From positions 99,747,707-99,811,706 of the forward strand of contig CM077159.1 in assembly GCA_039583875.1 (NCBI GenBank): a stretch of DNA of 64,000 nucleotides. The letters run 5' to 3'. The stretch is from Platanthera guangdongensis (lineage: Eukaryota > Streptophyta > Magnoliopsida > Asparagales > Orchidaceae). The notes beneath the pieces are model-generated. The model saw nothing but the letters and a program-made list of their open reading frames with translations, was not told where the DNA came from and searched no databases. The translations under genes were made by a program, and so were the position numbers. This document shows positions 1 to 11,030 of the stretch, in pieces (position 1 is the first letter of the stretch; each line of letters starts with the position of its first letter).

Positions 1-166
1 AAGTTGACTTCGGGCTGAGTTCGCGGCAGTCACGCCCCAGGTCACGGGCGTGACTCTGGGCGTGTCGGGGAGGTAGAACCGGGCGCGGGTTGCGCCGAAA
101 GTCTTCGGCAGCATCTTGTCGGGCTAGCTGGAAAGGTCACTCCCCAGGTCACGGGGAGTGACCTTT
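1..166 (-). repeat. Fragment of Athila-type LTR (U3 part)
   Basis: This stretch matches about 11073-11220, the upstream (U3) part of the Athila-type LTR, in the same orientation. It contains the hairpin GTCACGCCC/GGGCGTGAC at 29-54 and a variant, GTCACTCCCC/GGGGAGTGAC, at 136-162. Both stem arms of the variant changed together. At about 167 the sequence switches abruptly to integrase sequence in the opposite orientation, so this is a rearrangement junction and not a complete LTR. The LTR presumably continues left of the window. Confidence 0.75.
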
Positions 167-170
167 ACGG

Positions 171-646
171 CAAAGCGTGCCATTTACCCGTAGAATTAGA
201 ACATCGCGCACTTTGGGCTTTAAAACTCTTAAACCTCGACTCCAACTTAGCCGCTCAAAATAGAAAACTGCAACTGGAAAGTGTCGAGCTCGATGAATGG
301 CGTGCGAACGCTTACGAGAGCAATAAATTCTATAAGGAGCGCTCTAAGTTATATCACGATCGAAAAATCAAGTCCCAGGTCAAAATTATTTCTCCGGGCG
401 ATCTTGTCCTTCTTTACAATTCACGTCTTAGGCGTTTTTCCAGGTAAATTAAAATCTGTTGGTCCGTCGACACTCCTAGTTGACGAAGTTTTTCGAGCAT
501 ATGGAACCGTATTCGTCTCCCACCCGGACAAAGGCTCTTTTAAAGTAAACGGTCATCGGTTAAAGTCTTATATAGGGTCAGGCGACCCAGTGATCGGTTT
601 TAGCGAAACCATAACTTTCCTCCACATTATAAATCCGCCAAAATAG
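171..646 (+). pseudogene. Integrase C-terminus, inverted copy (broken)
   Basis: This plus-strand copy of the last part of an Athila-type integrase lies in the left arm of the inverted duplication. The reading frame at 281-646 contains FPGKLKS, VSHPDKGSFKVNGHRLKSY and ends FLHIINPPK. These match the right-arm copy read on the minus strand at 3248-3487. The upstream part, homologous to residues around the [14 protein letters not shown] segment, is in another frame. A deletion and frameshifts separate the segments, so no functional protein is expected. It lacks the catalytic core and is only a tail fragment. Confidence 0.7.
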
Positions 647-1139
647 TCAAGCTACACGACTATAAACAAAGCGCTCCTGGGAGGCACCCCTCGAGCTTTT
701 TTCTTCAGCTGCTTTTTCTAAAAACGCAGGGTTTCTGATCGGCCTCCCCCTACGCGTTTCACGGAAGCTTCTACCCACTTCCCTTTCTTTTCTTTGTACA
801 TATTGTTTTTCCTTTCTGTTCCGCATACTTATGATACAACATTGGGGACAATGTTGGACTTAAGTATGTCACGGGGTATTTTCGTGCTTTACTTTCTGCC
901 CAATTTCTAGCAGATTTTGAACTTTTTCTGCATTTCAAAAAAAAATACAAAAAAATACATATAACAACAAAGAAGCAAAAACAAGAAAAAATAGGAACAT
1001 TTAAAATGAAACAAAAATTTTAAATGAAAAACGATCCAAAATAAAATTTTTGTTTGTTCTCTTTCTTTCTTTTTTTTCCAAAAAAACTCAAAAACAATTA
1101 AAAAAAAAGAGAAAACACAAAAAATATATTTAGTACAAT

Positions 1140-2770
1140 TCATCTTTGTAAATATTTTTTGTACTTCCTTTTTTCTCTCTCCCCCTTACTTAGGCATTCT
1201 TGCTAAAAACCTTCTTTTTCAGATTTTTGCAAAAGTTTGAGGTGAATCTATATAAAAAAAAAGGAATAGTTCAAAAAAAAACTCTAAGTTTTGGCTATCG
1301 CTTAATCAATTATAAGAGAGATCGAAACAAATATACGGGGTGTAAGAGTTAAGTCCTAAAGATAATATGTAGATGATTTAAATAGCGCAAAAGTTTTGGC
1401 CAAAAGACTTCTTGATGTAATCAAAAACTATAAAGGCAATCAAAAAAAATTTTTGAAATAAATGGTTAGAATTAACGAAATTCCATACTTTGGAACTTTT
1501 CTGCTATCCAAGAATTCTGTTCTGAGCTTTATACGAGTGTTATCGGAAATGTGAATACAATTTACTAATTATGCTCTCAAAAAGATTTGCTACCCGTTTG
1601 AATTAATTATTGATTGAATCGTGTACATTGGCTAAATAGCCGGGGTTAAGTGGGTTTATGAAGAATTCTTGATATGCTTGTTAAAACTAGGTGAGGTAAT
1701 TTTAGGGACTACTTCTCGAACCTCCATTTTCATTAATAGGAGCACGTATATTAGTTAGAAATAACGAAATCTATAGAATTTTCCTAATATGACTTACTTT
1801 TAGCTTTCTGAACTTCATTGGAACGAATAAATTATTAAGGTTGCTCTCAATGTATATTTGTAGGAGTTACAAATCTAGTTATTCTCTTACTCCATATATA
1901 ATCTTTTAAAATTATGACCTACTTGTTTACATGAACGAAATCTTTATTCCCATTGACATAAGATCCTATGTCAATGGATAAGATTTCGTTCCGTAAACAT
2001 GCACAAGTAGGTCATGAAAAAGATTATATATGGAGTAAGAGAATAAAATTCAGATTGTACTCCTAAAAATATACATTGAGAGCAACCTTAATAATTTGTA
2101 TTCGTTCCAATGAAGTTTCAGAAAGCTAAAAGTAAGTATCATATTAGGAAAATAAATTTATAGTCGTTATTTCCTAACATAATATACGTGCTCCTATTAA
2201 TGAAAAATTAGAAGTAGTCCCTCGAAAACGAGTCCGCTAGTTTTACCTCACTCAAAGCATATCAAGAATTCTTTAAAACTTAACCCCGGCTATTTAGCCA
2301 ATGTACACGATTCAATAGAATTAATTCAAACGGGTAGCAAACTTTTTGAGAGCATAATTAGTAAATTGTATTCACATATTCCGAAATAACACTCAGAACA
2401 GAATTTTTGGATAAGCTAGAAAAGTTAAGTCTGGAATATTTAATTTATTTATTTCAATCTAACCATTACAAATGTTTTGCCTTCTATTTGATTACATCAA
2501 GAAGTTTTTGTTATCAAAACTTTTGCGCTATTTAAATCATTTACATTAATCTTTAGGACTTAACTCTTACACCCCGTATATTTATTTCGATCTCTCAATT
2601 ATAATTGATTGCGATAGCCAAAACTTAGAGTTTTTTTAACTATTATCACTTTTTTTTTATATAGATTCACCTCAAACTTTATGCTACAAAAATGGGAGAA
2701 AAAGAGAGGTTTTTAGCAAGAAGCCTGAAGTATGGGGGTACAAAAAATATTTACAAAGATGAAACTTGTA
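1140..2770. other. A/T-rich gene-free centre of the inverted duplication
   Basis: I see no gene here. The two halves are reverse complements around position 1963. The only frames are short lysine- or phenylalanine-rich translations of A/T runs. The sequence probably derives from the region between integrase and the 3' LTR of the Athila-type element, because it joins directly to that flank on both sides. Confidence 0.6.
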
Positions 2771-3247
2771 ATTATACGTATTTTTGTGCACTTTTTTTAA
2801 TTGTAGTCATTTTTGGAAAAAAAAAAGAAAGAAAGAGAACATTTATTTTCGTCATTTTTTCACTTATTTTTTGTTCAATTTTAAGAATGTTCCTAATTTT
2901 TTTTTGTAAACTTGCTTCTAACTTGTTGTTATATGTATTTTTTTTGTATTTTTTTTTGAAATGCAGAAAAAAAAGAAGTTCAGAAATCTGCTAAAATTGG
3001 GCACGAAAATACACGCCCGTGACATATTTGTCCAACATTGTCCCCAATGTTGTATCGTAAGTATGCGTGAACAGAAAGTGAAAGACAATATGTACAAAGA
3101 AAAGAAAGCTTCCCTGAAACGCGTAGGGGGAGGCCGATCAGAAACCCTGCGTTCATTAGAAAAAGCACAAAGATAATGAGGAAGGAGCGAAAAAGATAAG
3201 CGAGGGGTGCCTCCCAGGAGCGCTTTGTTTATAGTCGTGTAGCTTGA

Positions 3248-3617
3248 CTATTTTGGCGGATTTATAATGTGGAGGAAAGTTATGGTTTCGCTAAAACCGA
3301 TCACTGGGTCGCCTGCTATATAAGACTTTAACCGATGACCGTTTACTTTAAAAGAGCCTTTGTCCGGGTGGGAGACGAGTACGGTTCCATATGGAAAAAC
3401 TTCTTCAACTAGGAAGGGACCGGACCATCTAGATTTTAATTTACCTGGAAAAAGCCTAAGACGTGACTCAATTGTAAAGAAGGACAAGATCGCTCCGGAG
3501 AAAATAATTTTTGGGACTTGATTTTTCGATCGTGATATAACTTAGAGCGCTCCTTATAGAATTTATTGCTCTCGACACCAACTAAGCGTTCGCACGCCAT
3601 TCAGCGTCACGCTCCGT
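3248..3617 (-). pseudogene. Athila integrase C-terminal segment (broken)
   Basis: This is the minus-strand tail of the integrase. The readable part, 3487-3248, contains FPGKLKSRWSGPFLVEEV and VSHPDKGSFKVNGHRLKSY, the SH3-like C-terminal part that helps integrase bind DNA. The stretch 3500-3617 still resembles the preceding linker but is shifted out of frame and includes stops. It forms the outer end of the right arm of the inverted duplication and has a reverse-complement partner at 171-646. Confidence 0.75.
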
Positions 3618-4166
3618 TTAGTTGCAGTTTTCTATTTGAGCGGCTAAGTTGGAGTCGAGGTTTAAGAGTTTTAAAGCCCAAAGTGCGCGATGTTCTAATT
3701 CTACGGGTAAATGGCACGCTTTGCCGTAGACTAACCGGAACGGCGTACATCCAATAGCGGTTTTGTATGCCGTCCGATACGCCCACAACGCATCGTCGAG
3801 TTTAACGGACCAATCTTTCCTATTTAGTGAAACGGTTTTTTCTAAAATTCGCTTAATCTCTCGATTTACTACCTCGACTTGGCCACTTGTTTGCGGGTGG
3901 TAGGGGGTGGCAAGCTTGTGCGTGACTCCGTATTTAGCTAACGTCTTAGCCATAAGAGCGTTACAGAAATGCGTTCCCCTATCACTAACAATTGCGCGAG
4001 GCGTGCCGAAGCGAGAAAATAATTTTTTAAGAAATGTAACGACGACTCGCGCATCATTGCTGGGGAGAGCTTGCGCTTCTGCCCACCTCGATACGTAGTC
4101 GACCGCCACTAAAATATACATATTTTGAAAGACGGAGGTAGGGGGCCAACAAAATCTATGCCCCAC
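3618..4166 (-). pseudogene. Athila integrase catalytic core (frameshifted)
   Basis: This integrase core would cut the target DNA and join the cDNA ends. Visible motifs are [22 protein letters not shown] around the second catalytic aspartate, and [19 protein letters not shown] around the catalytic glutamate. It overlaps the end of the RT frame at 4109-4166 in a different frame, so a frameshift near 4140 separates it from the HHCC zinc-binding region, which remains attached to the upstream frame. It also ends early, at 3618. I classify it as a broken part of one ancestral gag-pol gene. Confidence 0.85.
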
Positions 4167-5929
4167 AAATCAAAGACTTCGCACTCTAAAAACATGTTTT
4201 GGGGCATCTCGTCGCGGCGAGAGATGTTACCCGACCGCTGACAGCTATCGCATGCGCGCACAAAATTATGCGCGTCTTTGAAGAGAGTGGGCCAAAAGTA
4301 GCCCGCCTCTAGCGCCTTCCGAGCGGTCCGGTTGGCATGATAATGCCCACCGGCTGGACCCTCGTGGCAGTGCTTAAGAATTTGTAAGCACTCCACACCC
4401 GCAACGCATCTTCGGACCGCTTGGTCCGCGCAGATACGAAAAAGAAATGGGTCCTCCCAAAAGAAATTTTTCAAGTCAGAAAAGAATTTCTTCTTTTGAT
4501 GACTGGAAAATTCTTTTGGAAGGACCCGCGCTACTAAGAAATTTGCAAAGTCTGCGAACCAAGGCGAAGATGTCGAAGATTTATTAATGGCTAGAAGGCG
4601 TTCCTCGGGGAATCTGTCATTTATTTCAGATTCGACAAGCGCTTCCGCACCCGGATTTTCTAAACGGGAGAGGTGGTCCGCCGCTAGATTTTCCGCTCCC
4701 CGCTTATCTCGGATCTCCAAATCAAACTCTTGTAGGAGGAGAATCCATCGAAGAAGGCGGGGCTTCGCATCATTTTTAGCTAATAAATACTTAAGCGCGG
4801 AGTGATCGGTAAAAACGATAACTTTAGATAGCGTTATATACGAGCGAAACTTATCAAAAGCGAAAACGACGGCTAAGAGTTCCTTTTCCGTAGTCGTGTA
4901 ATTTACTTGGGAGGAAGTGAGCGTCTTGCTAGCGTAATAAATAGGATGAAAATGTTTTTCTGCGCGTTGGCCAAGAACGGCACCTAAGGCAATATCACTA
5001 GCGTCGCACATTATTTCGAACGGAAGGGACCAATTAGGGGCCACTAAAATTGGTGAAGAGATAAGTTTTTGTTTTATTAAATTAAAGGCGGACTCGCATT
5101 CGCTACTAAAGATGAAACGTGATTCCTTTTCCAAGAGGTGAGTTAGCGGCTTTGTTATTTTTGAAAAGTCTTGAATGAAGCGTCGATAAAAGCCCGCATG
5201 GCCTAAGAAACTCCTAATAGATTTTACGTTTGTTGGATGCGGAAGTTTTTCTATAATTTCTATCTTGGCCTTATCCACCTCTATCCCCTTAGACGAAATC
5301 ATATGGCCGAGGACCAAACCTCCTCGAACCATAAAGTTGCATTTTTCCCAATTTAAAACAAGGCTTGTGTCCTCGCACCGTTGAAGGACACGATCTAAAT
5401 TGTGAAGGCAATCGGGAAAAGAGCGTCCGAAAACAGAGAAGTCATCCATAAAGACTTCCATAATGTCTTCTACTAGCTCGCCAAAGATCGCTAGCATACA
5501 TCTTTGGAATGTAGCTGGCGCGTTGCAGAGTCCAAATGGCATTCTTCGATATGCGAAGGTGCCGAACGGGCAAGTAAAAGTTGTTTTCTCTTGATCATCA
5601 GGGGAAATGGGGATTTGGAAAAACCCCGATAAACCATCAAGAAAACAATAATACGGATGACCGGATAAACGCTCTAAAATCTGGTCTAGAAATGGCAGAG
5701 GGAAATGGTCCTTGCGGGTGGCGTCATTAAGTTTCCTATAGTCGATGCACACTCGCCAACCCGTAACAGTACGAGTTGGGACAAGCTCGTTATGCTCATT
5801 CGCCACTACGGTAAGACCGCCCTTCTTGGGTACGACATGCACGGGACTAACCCATGCACTGTCCGAAATAGGGTAGATAATCCCCGCATCTAATAACTTA
5901 ATGATTTCGGCTTTAACGACGTCTTTCAT
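4109..5929 (-). pseudogene. Athila reverse transcriptase-RNase H-integrase N-terminus
   Basis: About 606 codons are open. The order is RT ([33 protein letters not shown], and the catalytic box FMDDFSVFG, where YMDD or YVDD is usual), RNase H ([36 protein letters not shown]) and the integrase zinc-binding domain (H-x-H...C-x-x-[20 protein letters not shown] then CDSCQRSG). Together these copy RNA into double-stranded cDNA and begin integration. The frame starts after a frameshift near 5990 and ends after another near 4140. This is the longest intact stretch of the element. Confidence 0.9.
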
Positions 5930-7018
5930 GTTTGGGTTAAGACGACGTTGCGGCTGAATCGTTTTGCGGCAATTATCGTTAGGAAAATCTTATGGGTGCA
6001 AAAGGAGGGGCTAATCCCCTTTAGGTCAGAGATTTGCCACGCAATTGCGTGGCGATGTTTAAATAAAACTTCCAATAGATCGGAAGTCTCCGAATCACTC
6101 AAGTCTGAAGAAATGATAACGGGAAGCGTATCACCTTTTCCCAAAAAAGCGTACTTGAGCGAGGCGGGTAAGGGTTTGAGGTCTAGGATGGGCGGTTCTT
6201 CCAGGGAGGTTTTAATGCCTATGTATTTCTTACCAATTGGTTCGAAAGGCAAGTCTAAAGAAGTATCCTCATCGCATTTAAAATTTTCGAGCGCATAAAT
6301 ATCGTCGTTTAAAAATACGGACTCGAAAACGGGAGAAGAACGATCTCCGAAAAAGGTATCTAAAGAGTAGCAGAAATCATCGCTCGATGACAAATTGTCC
6401 ATCGAGGGATTAATAGAGAAAGTAACTTGGTCATCGCCTACTCGGAGGAGAAGGCTACCATTACTAACATCTATTAGTGCGCGGGAGGTGGCGAGAAAAG
6501 GGCGACCGAGTATTATTGGTACCTCGGTGTCCTCCTCGATATCTAAGATGACGAAGTCTACCGGGAAGGTAAACTTGTCGACTCGGACAAGGACGTCCTC
6601 CACTACCCCGATAGGAAACTTAACCGAGCGATCCGCTAATTGGATGCGCATATTCGTAGGACTAGGAGTACCCAAACCTAAACGAGAAAAGAGCGAGAAC
6701 GGCATCAGATTAATGCTAGCCCCTAAATCAGCTAAGGCGTACTTTACTAATATATCGCCAAAAAGGCACGGGATGGAAAACTGTCCCGGGTCGTTTTGTT
6801 TTGTGGGCAATTTATTAGTAAGGGCCGCCGAGCAGACAGCGTTGAGAGATACATGCGAAATATCCTCTAATTTGCGTTTATTAGAAAGTAGTTCTTTTAA
6901 AAATTTCGCATATTTGGGCATTTGCGAGATAGCTTCGCAAAAAGGAACATTAATGTGAATTTGTTTTAATAATAAAATAAATTTTTCATATTGCGCATCC
7001 TTACGCTCGTTTTTTAAC
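5926..7018 (-). pseudogene. Athila protease segment of gag-pol (frameshifted)
   Basis: An aspartic protease that would mature the polyprotein. Visible are the active site ALADLGASINLMPFSLFSRL, the strand ILGRPFLATSRALID, and a linker with ISHVSLNAVCSAAL upstream. The same frame can be followed upstream of 6921 to about 7080 (LPYPHKLKNERKDAQYEKF), which shows that gag and protease were one continuous frame before a frameshift near 7085. A second frameshift near 5990 separates it from RT. Athila-type elements usually encode these parts as one polyprotein. Confidence 0.85.
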
Positions 7019-8518
7019 TTATGCGGATACGGAAGAGCCTTGTTTAAAATAATTTTTTCTTTTATAATAGGTAAAGGCGGCGTAAGCGAAGAAAGGGGAA
7101 GAAGGGTCAGGAGGTGAAATATGTACCTGAGGGTCGGTCCGTTTTGGATCGACCACCTCCTTTCCGCTACGGAGGGTTATAGCGTTGGCGTTCTCCCGCG
7201 AATTGGGCTCCGTGTTTCCCGGCAGTGCCCCGAGCGCGCGCTCGGACATCATCCTCGCCAGCTGTCCAACCTGTTGTTCGAGTGTTTTTAGTGATCCGGT
7301 GATGTTCCGGATATTTGACTCATTGGACGCAATATACTTCGAAAAATTTTCCTCCATCGGGGAGGGTTTCGGAAGAGGAGGAGGAGGAAGAAATCCGGGC
7401 GCAAAAGAAATAGGGGGACGCTGAGCATTATTCGGGTTGCTCCACGAGAAGTTGGGGTGATTCCTCCAACCCGGATTATAGTTATTACTATAAGGGTTGT
7501 TGTTGGGGTTGAAGGGAGGACGACCCGAATTTCCCATGAAGTCCACGAACTCTTCAGCTACGCAGACATTAGGGGGAATAAAACAAGGCGGAGTGGAGGA
7601 GGCAGCAGACATCTCCGCCACCTGCTTTGTTAACCTTTCAACTTGAAGGGTCAAGAGAGCAGTGGCATCCACTTCAAAAAGACCAGCCGCCGGCTTTGGC
7701 CGTCCCCGCGGGACGTTCCATTGATAGGCATTCATAGCCATCTCTTCGAATAAAGCCTGGGCGGCCTCGGGGGTTTTGTTGTTCAGAGTACCCCCGACAG
7801 CCGCGTCAATCATTTGACGCGTCTGAAAATTCAGCCCATTATAAAAAATTTGAACTTGCAACCACGTTGGCAGCGCGTGGTGCGGGCAACGGCGGAGGAA
7901 TTCCTTAAACCGTTCCCAAGTCTCGTATAGAGACTCAGGATCGTTCTGCACAAACGAAGAAATGTCCGCCCGCAACTTTGCAGTTTTTGCGGGCGGAAAG
8001 TACTTCGTTAGGAACCGTTCCGTCAACTCAGCCCACGTGGTGATACATCCTCGCGGGAGGGCATTCAACCACGCCTTGGCTTTGGACTTAAGGGAAAAAG
8101 GAAATAAGCGCAAACGAATGGCGTCATCAGTGACGTCATTAATCTTGAAGGTGTCGCATATCTACAAGAAATTGGACAAGTGGACATTTGGGTCCTCATC
8201 CGGCATTCCATCGAACTGCACGGCGTTTTGGACCATTTGAATGATACTTGACTTTATTTCAAAATTATTATTCGCCACCGCAGGGCGAACAATACTCGGC
8301 CCAGAATCATCCAGGTTAGGCCGGGCGTAATAGGACATAGTACGCTCGGCCGCCGGGGGAGGGTTAGGCGCAGCCATAAGTACAACAGTAGGTTCTCTGA
8401 TAGATTCCTCGGGATCTAAAGAAGGATTTCGGCGTTGAGATCGGATACGCGCAAGAGAGCGTTCGATCTCAGGGTCGAAGTCCAAATCTTCAGACTCTGA
8501 GTGTTGTCCTCGGGTCAT
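7019..8518 (-). pseudogene. Athila gag (early stop codon)
   Basis: This is the structural capsid protein of the element's virus-like particle. The first ATG in frame is at 8518. The retrotransposon Gag domain is clear: KAKAWLNALPRGCITTWAEL, RFLTKYFPPAKTAKLR, SLYETWERFKEFLRRCPHH and IFYNGLNFQTRQMIDAAVGG. A proline/asparagine-rich region follows (NPNNNPYSNNYNPGWRNHPN), then a coiled-coil-like LEQQVGQLARMM. An in-frame TAG at 8162-8164 splits it after about 118 codons, and a frameshift near 7085 alters its C-terminus. Confidence 0.85.
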
Positions 8519-8652
8519 ACACCCAAACAAAAATAAAATAAAATAAACTTTTTTTTTTGTTTTAAAATAAAGTTTTTAGTTTTTTTTTTTTTGTAGAAAA
8601 TAAGTAAAATTAATAGACTCCGGAATTCGAAATAGCAACTCGAAAAGACCCT
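8519..8652 (-). other. Short untranslated leader of Athila element
   Basis: About 134 bp separate the PBS from the gag ATG. It contains long homopolymer-like A/T runs (8540-8600). No gene is seen. Confidence 0.6.
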
Positions 8653-8670
8653 TCCCCGGCAACGGCGCCA
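8653..8670 (-). other. Primer-binding site, tRNA-Asp
   Basis: On the minus strand this reads TGGCGCCGTTGCCGGGGA, the complement of the 3' end of plant tRNA-Asp(GUC) including CCA. It starts a few bases inside the LTR end at 8677. Athila-lineage elements commonly use this primer. Confidence 0.9.
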
Positions 8671-9662
8671 AAAACTTGATGGGCCCGCGAACAGACTCTT
8701 ACTGTGGTTGGTTCGGTGAGTCGATCGTCGCGGGCTTGCTCGGGTATGCAAGTGCACCTATCGCAAGTAGTACTCGATATTCGGGGGAATACCGAGGTCG
8801 TATTGTTCTCGGGGTCGCGTTGACTATTCTTACTCCTCCGGGAGGACTATTATTTTACTGAAAGTAAGGTGGATTTTTTTTAACTTAATAAAAGACGGAA
8901 AAGCAAAGGAGCGAAAAAACGATTTAGAAAATATTCGATGAAGGGTTAACGCTCGGCATCGAATCGGATTAAGACTAAAACAATTTTTAATAATTAAAAG
9001 ACTTAGGTTTCAAATTAATAATAAGGCAACTTGGCCGTGGAGGTTCCACAAATGTGAGCTCACCTAGCTATAGGGATATCGCTCACCTAAACGTTAAGAC
9101 TATTCGACCGAACGTTAGTCCGACGAAGGATTCCTCTTAACGCCCGCTTTACGCTAAGAACCCCGCTATTGGGTGGGGAACCCAATCCGGTAGAATTACG
9201 CTAGTCCTCTCTCGAGGGTATGCACGCAACTCTATTTACCCATGGGTGATCGGTCCATATGAACGGCCTCTCGGCTAGCTAGCATATGGACTACGGAAAT
9301 AGGGCCCACACATCGATTATGTGGTCCTACGCGTCGTAAACCCGGGGTAAACCTTAAGTGCTTAAATTAAAATGAAAATAAAGAGCTTCAATTATTATAA
9401 ATCATTTTGAATGTCCCAATGCTCTTCGATGCCGAGGCTAATAGCGATTAGCCACACATCGGTATGGGGACGGCTTATAATTTAGTGAGGCGCGAGTTTG
9501 AAATTAAACACTAAACGTTTATAAGAAAGGGACACAAGAAAAATAACAACATTTAGAAAGCTAAAAAGTTAACTAAAACGAGAACTCACGCACACTCCAA
9601 ATTATAAATTAAACAGAAACTAAGTTACACATAAAAGAAAATTGCATATTTCAAATTTGCGA

Positions 9663-10005
9663 GTCCCACTCAAACGAGTGGGGGCAGTAAATAAAAGCTG
9701 AAAATTGTCCTACTCAAACGAGTAGGACTGAAATGAAAGCGAGTCCTACTCAAATGAGTAGGAGAAAATAAATGCGATTACAGGGCTATAAAGTCCGGCC
9801 ATTTAACTCAAGTGAGTAGGCGGAAAAATAAAGAAAGAAAAATTGCAAGTCCTACTCAAACGAGTAGGACTGGAATAAGGTCCGGCCATTAAACTCAAGT
9901 GAGTAGGCGGAAAAAAATAAAGAAAGAAAAATTACAAGTCCTACTCGAACGAGTAGGACTGAAAATGAAAACGATGCGCCATTTAACTCTTAACGAGTAG
10001 GCGGA
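9663..10005. repeat. Hairpin array GTCCTACTC/GAGTAGGAC in R/U5
   Basis: Hairpin units with a 4-bp loop occur at 9708-9729, 9743-9763, 9849-9870 and 9938-9959. A variant at 9663-9682 has CCCACTC/GAGTGGG, with both arms changed to keep pairing. Weaker units (ACTCAAGTGAGT with GGCGG tails) lie between them. All are downstream of the TATA box, so they would be present in the RNA leader. Confidence 0.85.
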
Positions 10006-10019
10006 AATAAATGCACACA

Positions 10020-10210
10020 GACACACACACTCCATAAGAATTTCAAGAAAACAATAAAGCTAACACCTACACTCACACACTCTACATAATTTGAATCAAA
10101 GCATAAAAATTATACACCTACACTCACACACTCTACAAATTTTGAACAAAGCATTAAAAGAAAGCAATAAAGCTAACACCTACACTCACACACACAACAT
10201 GAAAAATCAA
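10020..10210. repeat. CA-rich low-complexity repeats in LTR
   Basis: Repeats of the type CACCTACACTCACACACTCTAC recur at about 10066, 10114 and 10178, within A-rich sequence. Nothing coding is seen from 10020 to 10960. Confidence 0.7.
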
Positions 10211-10971
10211 AGTTACCTAAAAATTAAAACTTTTACTTTTTCAAGCATAGGTTTTGCCAAAAACAAATAAAAAGAAGAAATTATAATTTTAGAAGACAAA
10301 TGTTTTTCAAAACAAATTAAAAACCAAAGTTTTTGGAAAATTAAAATTTCAACATTTTCATTCCTAGGATTTCATAAAAGAGCTAAAAAAGTTGAAATAA
10401 AAGAGAAAGAAGAAAAAAGGTTTTCATCCTAAAATAAAGCTAAGTAAAAAAACAAAAGAAACTTTAGTAACTCTTTTACACATTCATAAGAGTGAAGATG
10501 TTGAAGAAATTAAAAGAAGACAAGAAAAAAAAGAAAAACCTAATTCATCATTTCATGAATTTCAAACAAAACCTAACTTGAGAAAAATTAAAGGCATGTA
10601 AAGAGGAAAACCTATCATCCCTAAGCATGAAAACAAGTAAAAAAAACATGTAAAGTAAGCATGTTACACTCATACACACACACACACTTTTCATAAATGA
10701 AGAACAAAGATGAAACTAAGAATAAAAAGGAGAAGGAAAGTGGGCACAAGTGTTCATTCCAAAACCATATATGAAGAGAAAATTTAACATTTTATTGATT
10801 AAAATGAAACTATTACAAGCTATTACAAAGGGCTAAAGCTAAAACAAAACAAGAATTGAAATAAAAAAGGGAGAAATCTCCTTACATAGCCTTAGAAATC
10901 ACGGATGCAGCCCACAAAAAGACACTAAATTGGCCCAAAAATCTGAACCCTTGGACCTTACAGAACTGGGC

Positions 10972-10979
10972 TATTTATA
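10972..10979 (-). promoter_or_regulatory. TATA box of Athila LTR
   Basis: Minus-strand TATAAATA, immediately downstream (in transcription direction) of the U3 hairpin array. It is the only strong TATA box in the LTR. Confidence 0.7.
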
Positions 10980-11030
10980 GAAAAAAAATTTCTAAGTACA
11001 CGCCCTCGGTCATGGGCGTGTAGTGGGGGC

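Larger units (their letters stand above)
167..3727. repeat. Large inverted duplication (palindrome) of Athila 3' end
   Basis: Positions 167-1962 are an imperfect reverse complement of about 1965-3727. The centre reads CATTGACATA at 1951-1960 against TATGTCAATG at 1967-1976. Each arm contains, from outside inwards, the integrase C-terminal coding end, the 3' flank with a GGGGACAATGTT motif, an A/T-rich tract, and about 0.8 kb of A/T-rich sequence without a gene. The outer arm ends pair at about 171 and 3724. Arms differ by many substitutions and small indels, so the duplication is old. Likely origins are a self-primed cDNA hairpin or an inverted insertion followed by repair; the sequence does not decide between these. 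Confidence 0.85.

Noticed and set aside
907..1143. Short K/F-rich frames at 907-1143 and 2692-2994
   Set aside because: They come from A/T homopolymer runs in the palindrome arms; no conserved protein.
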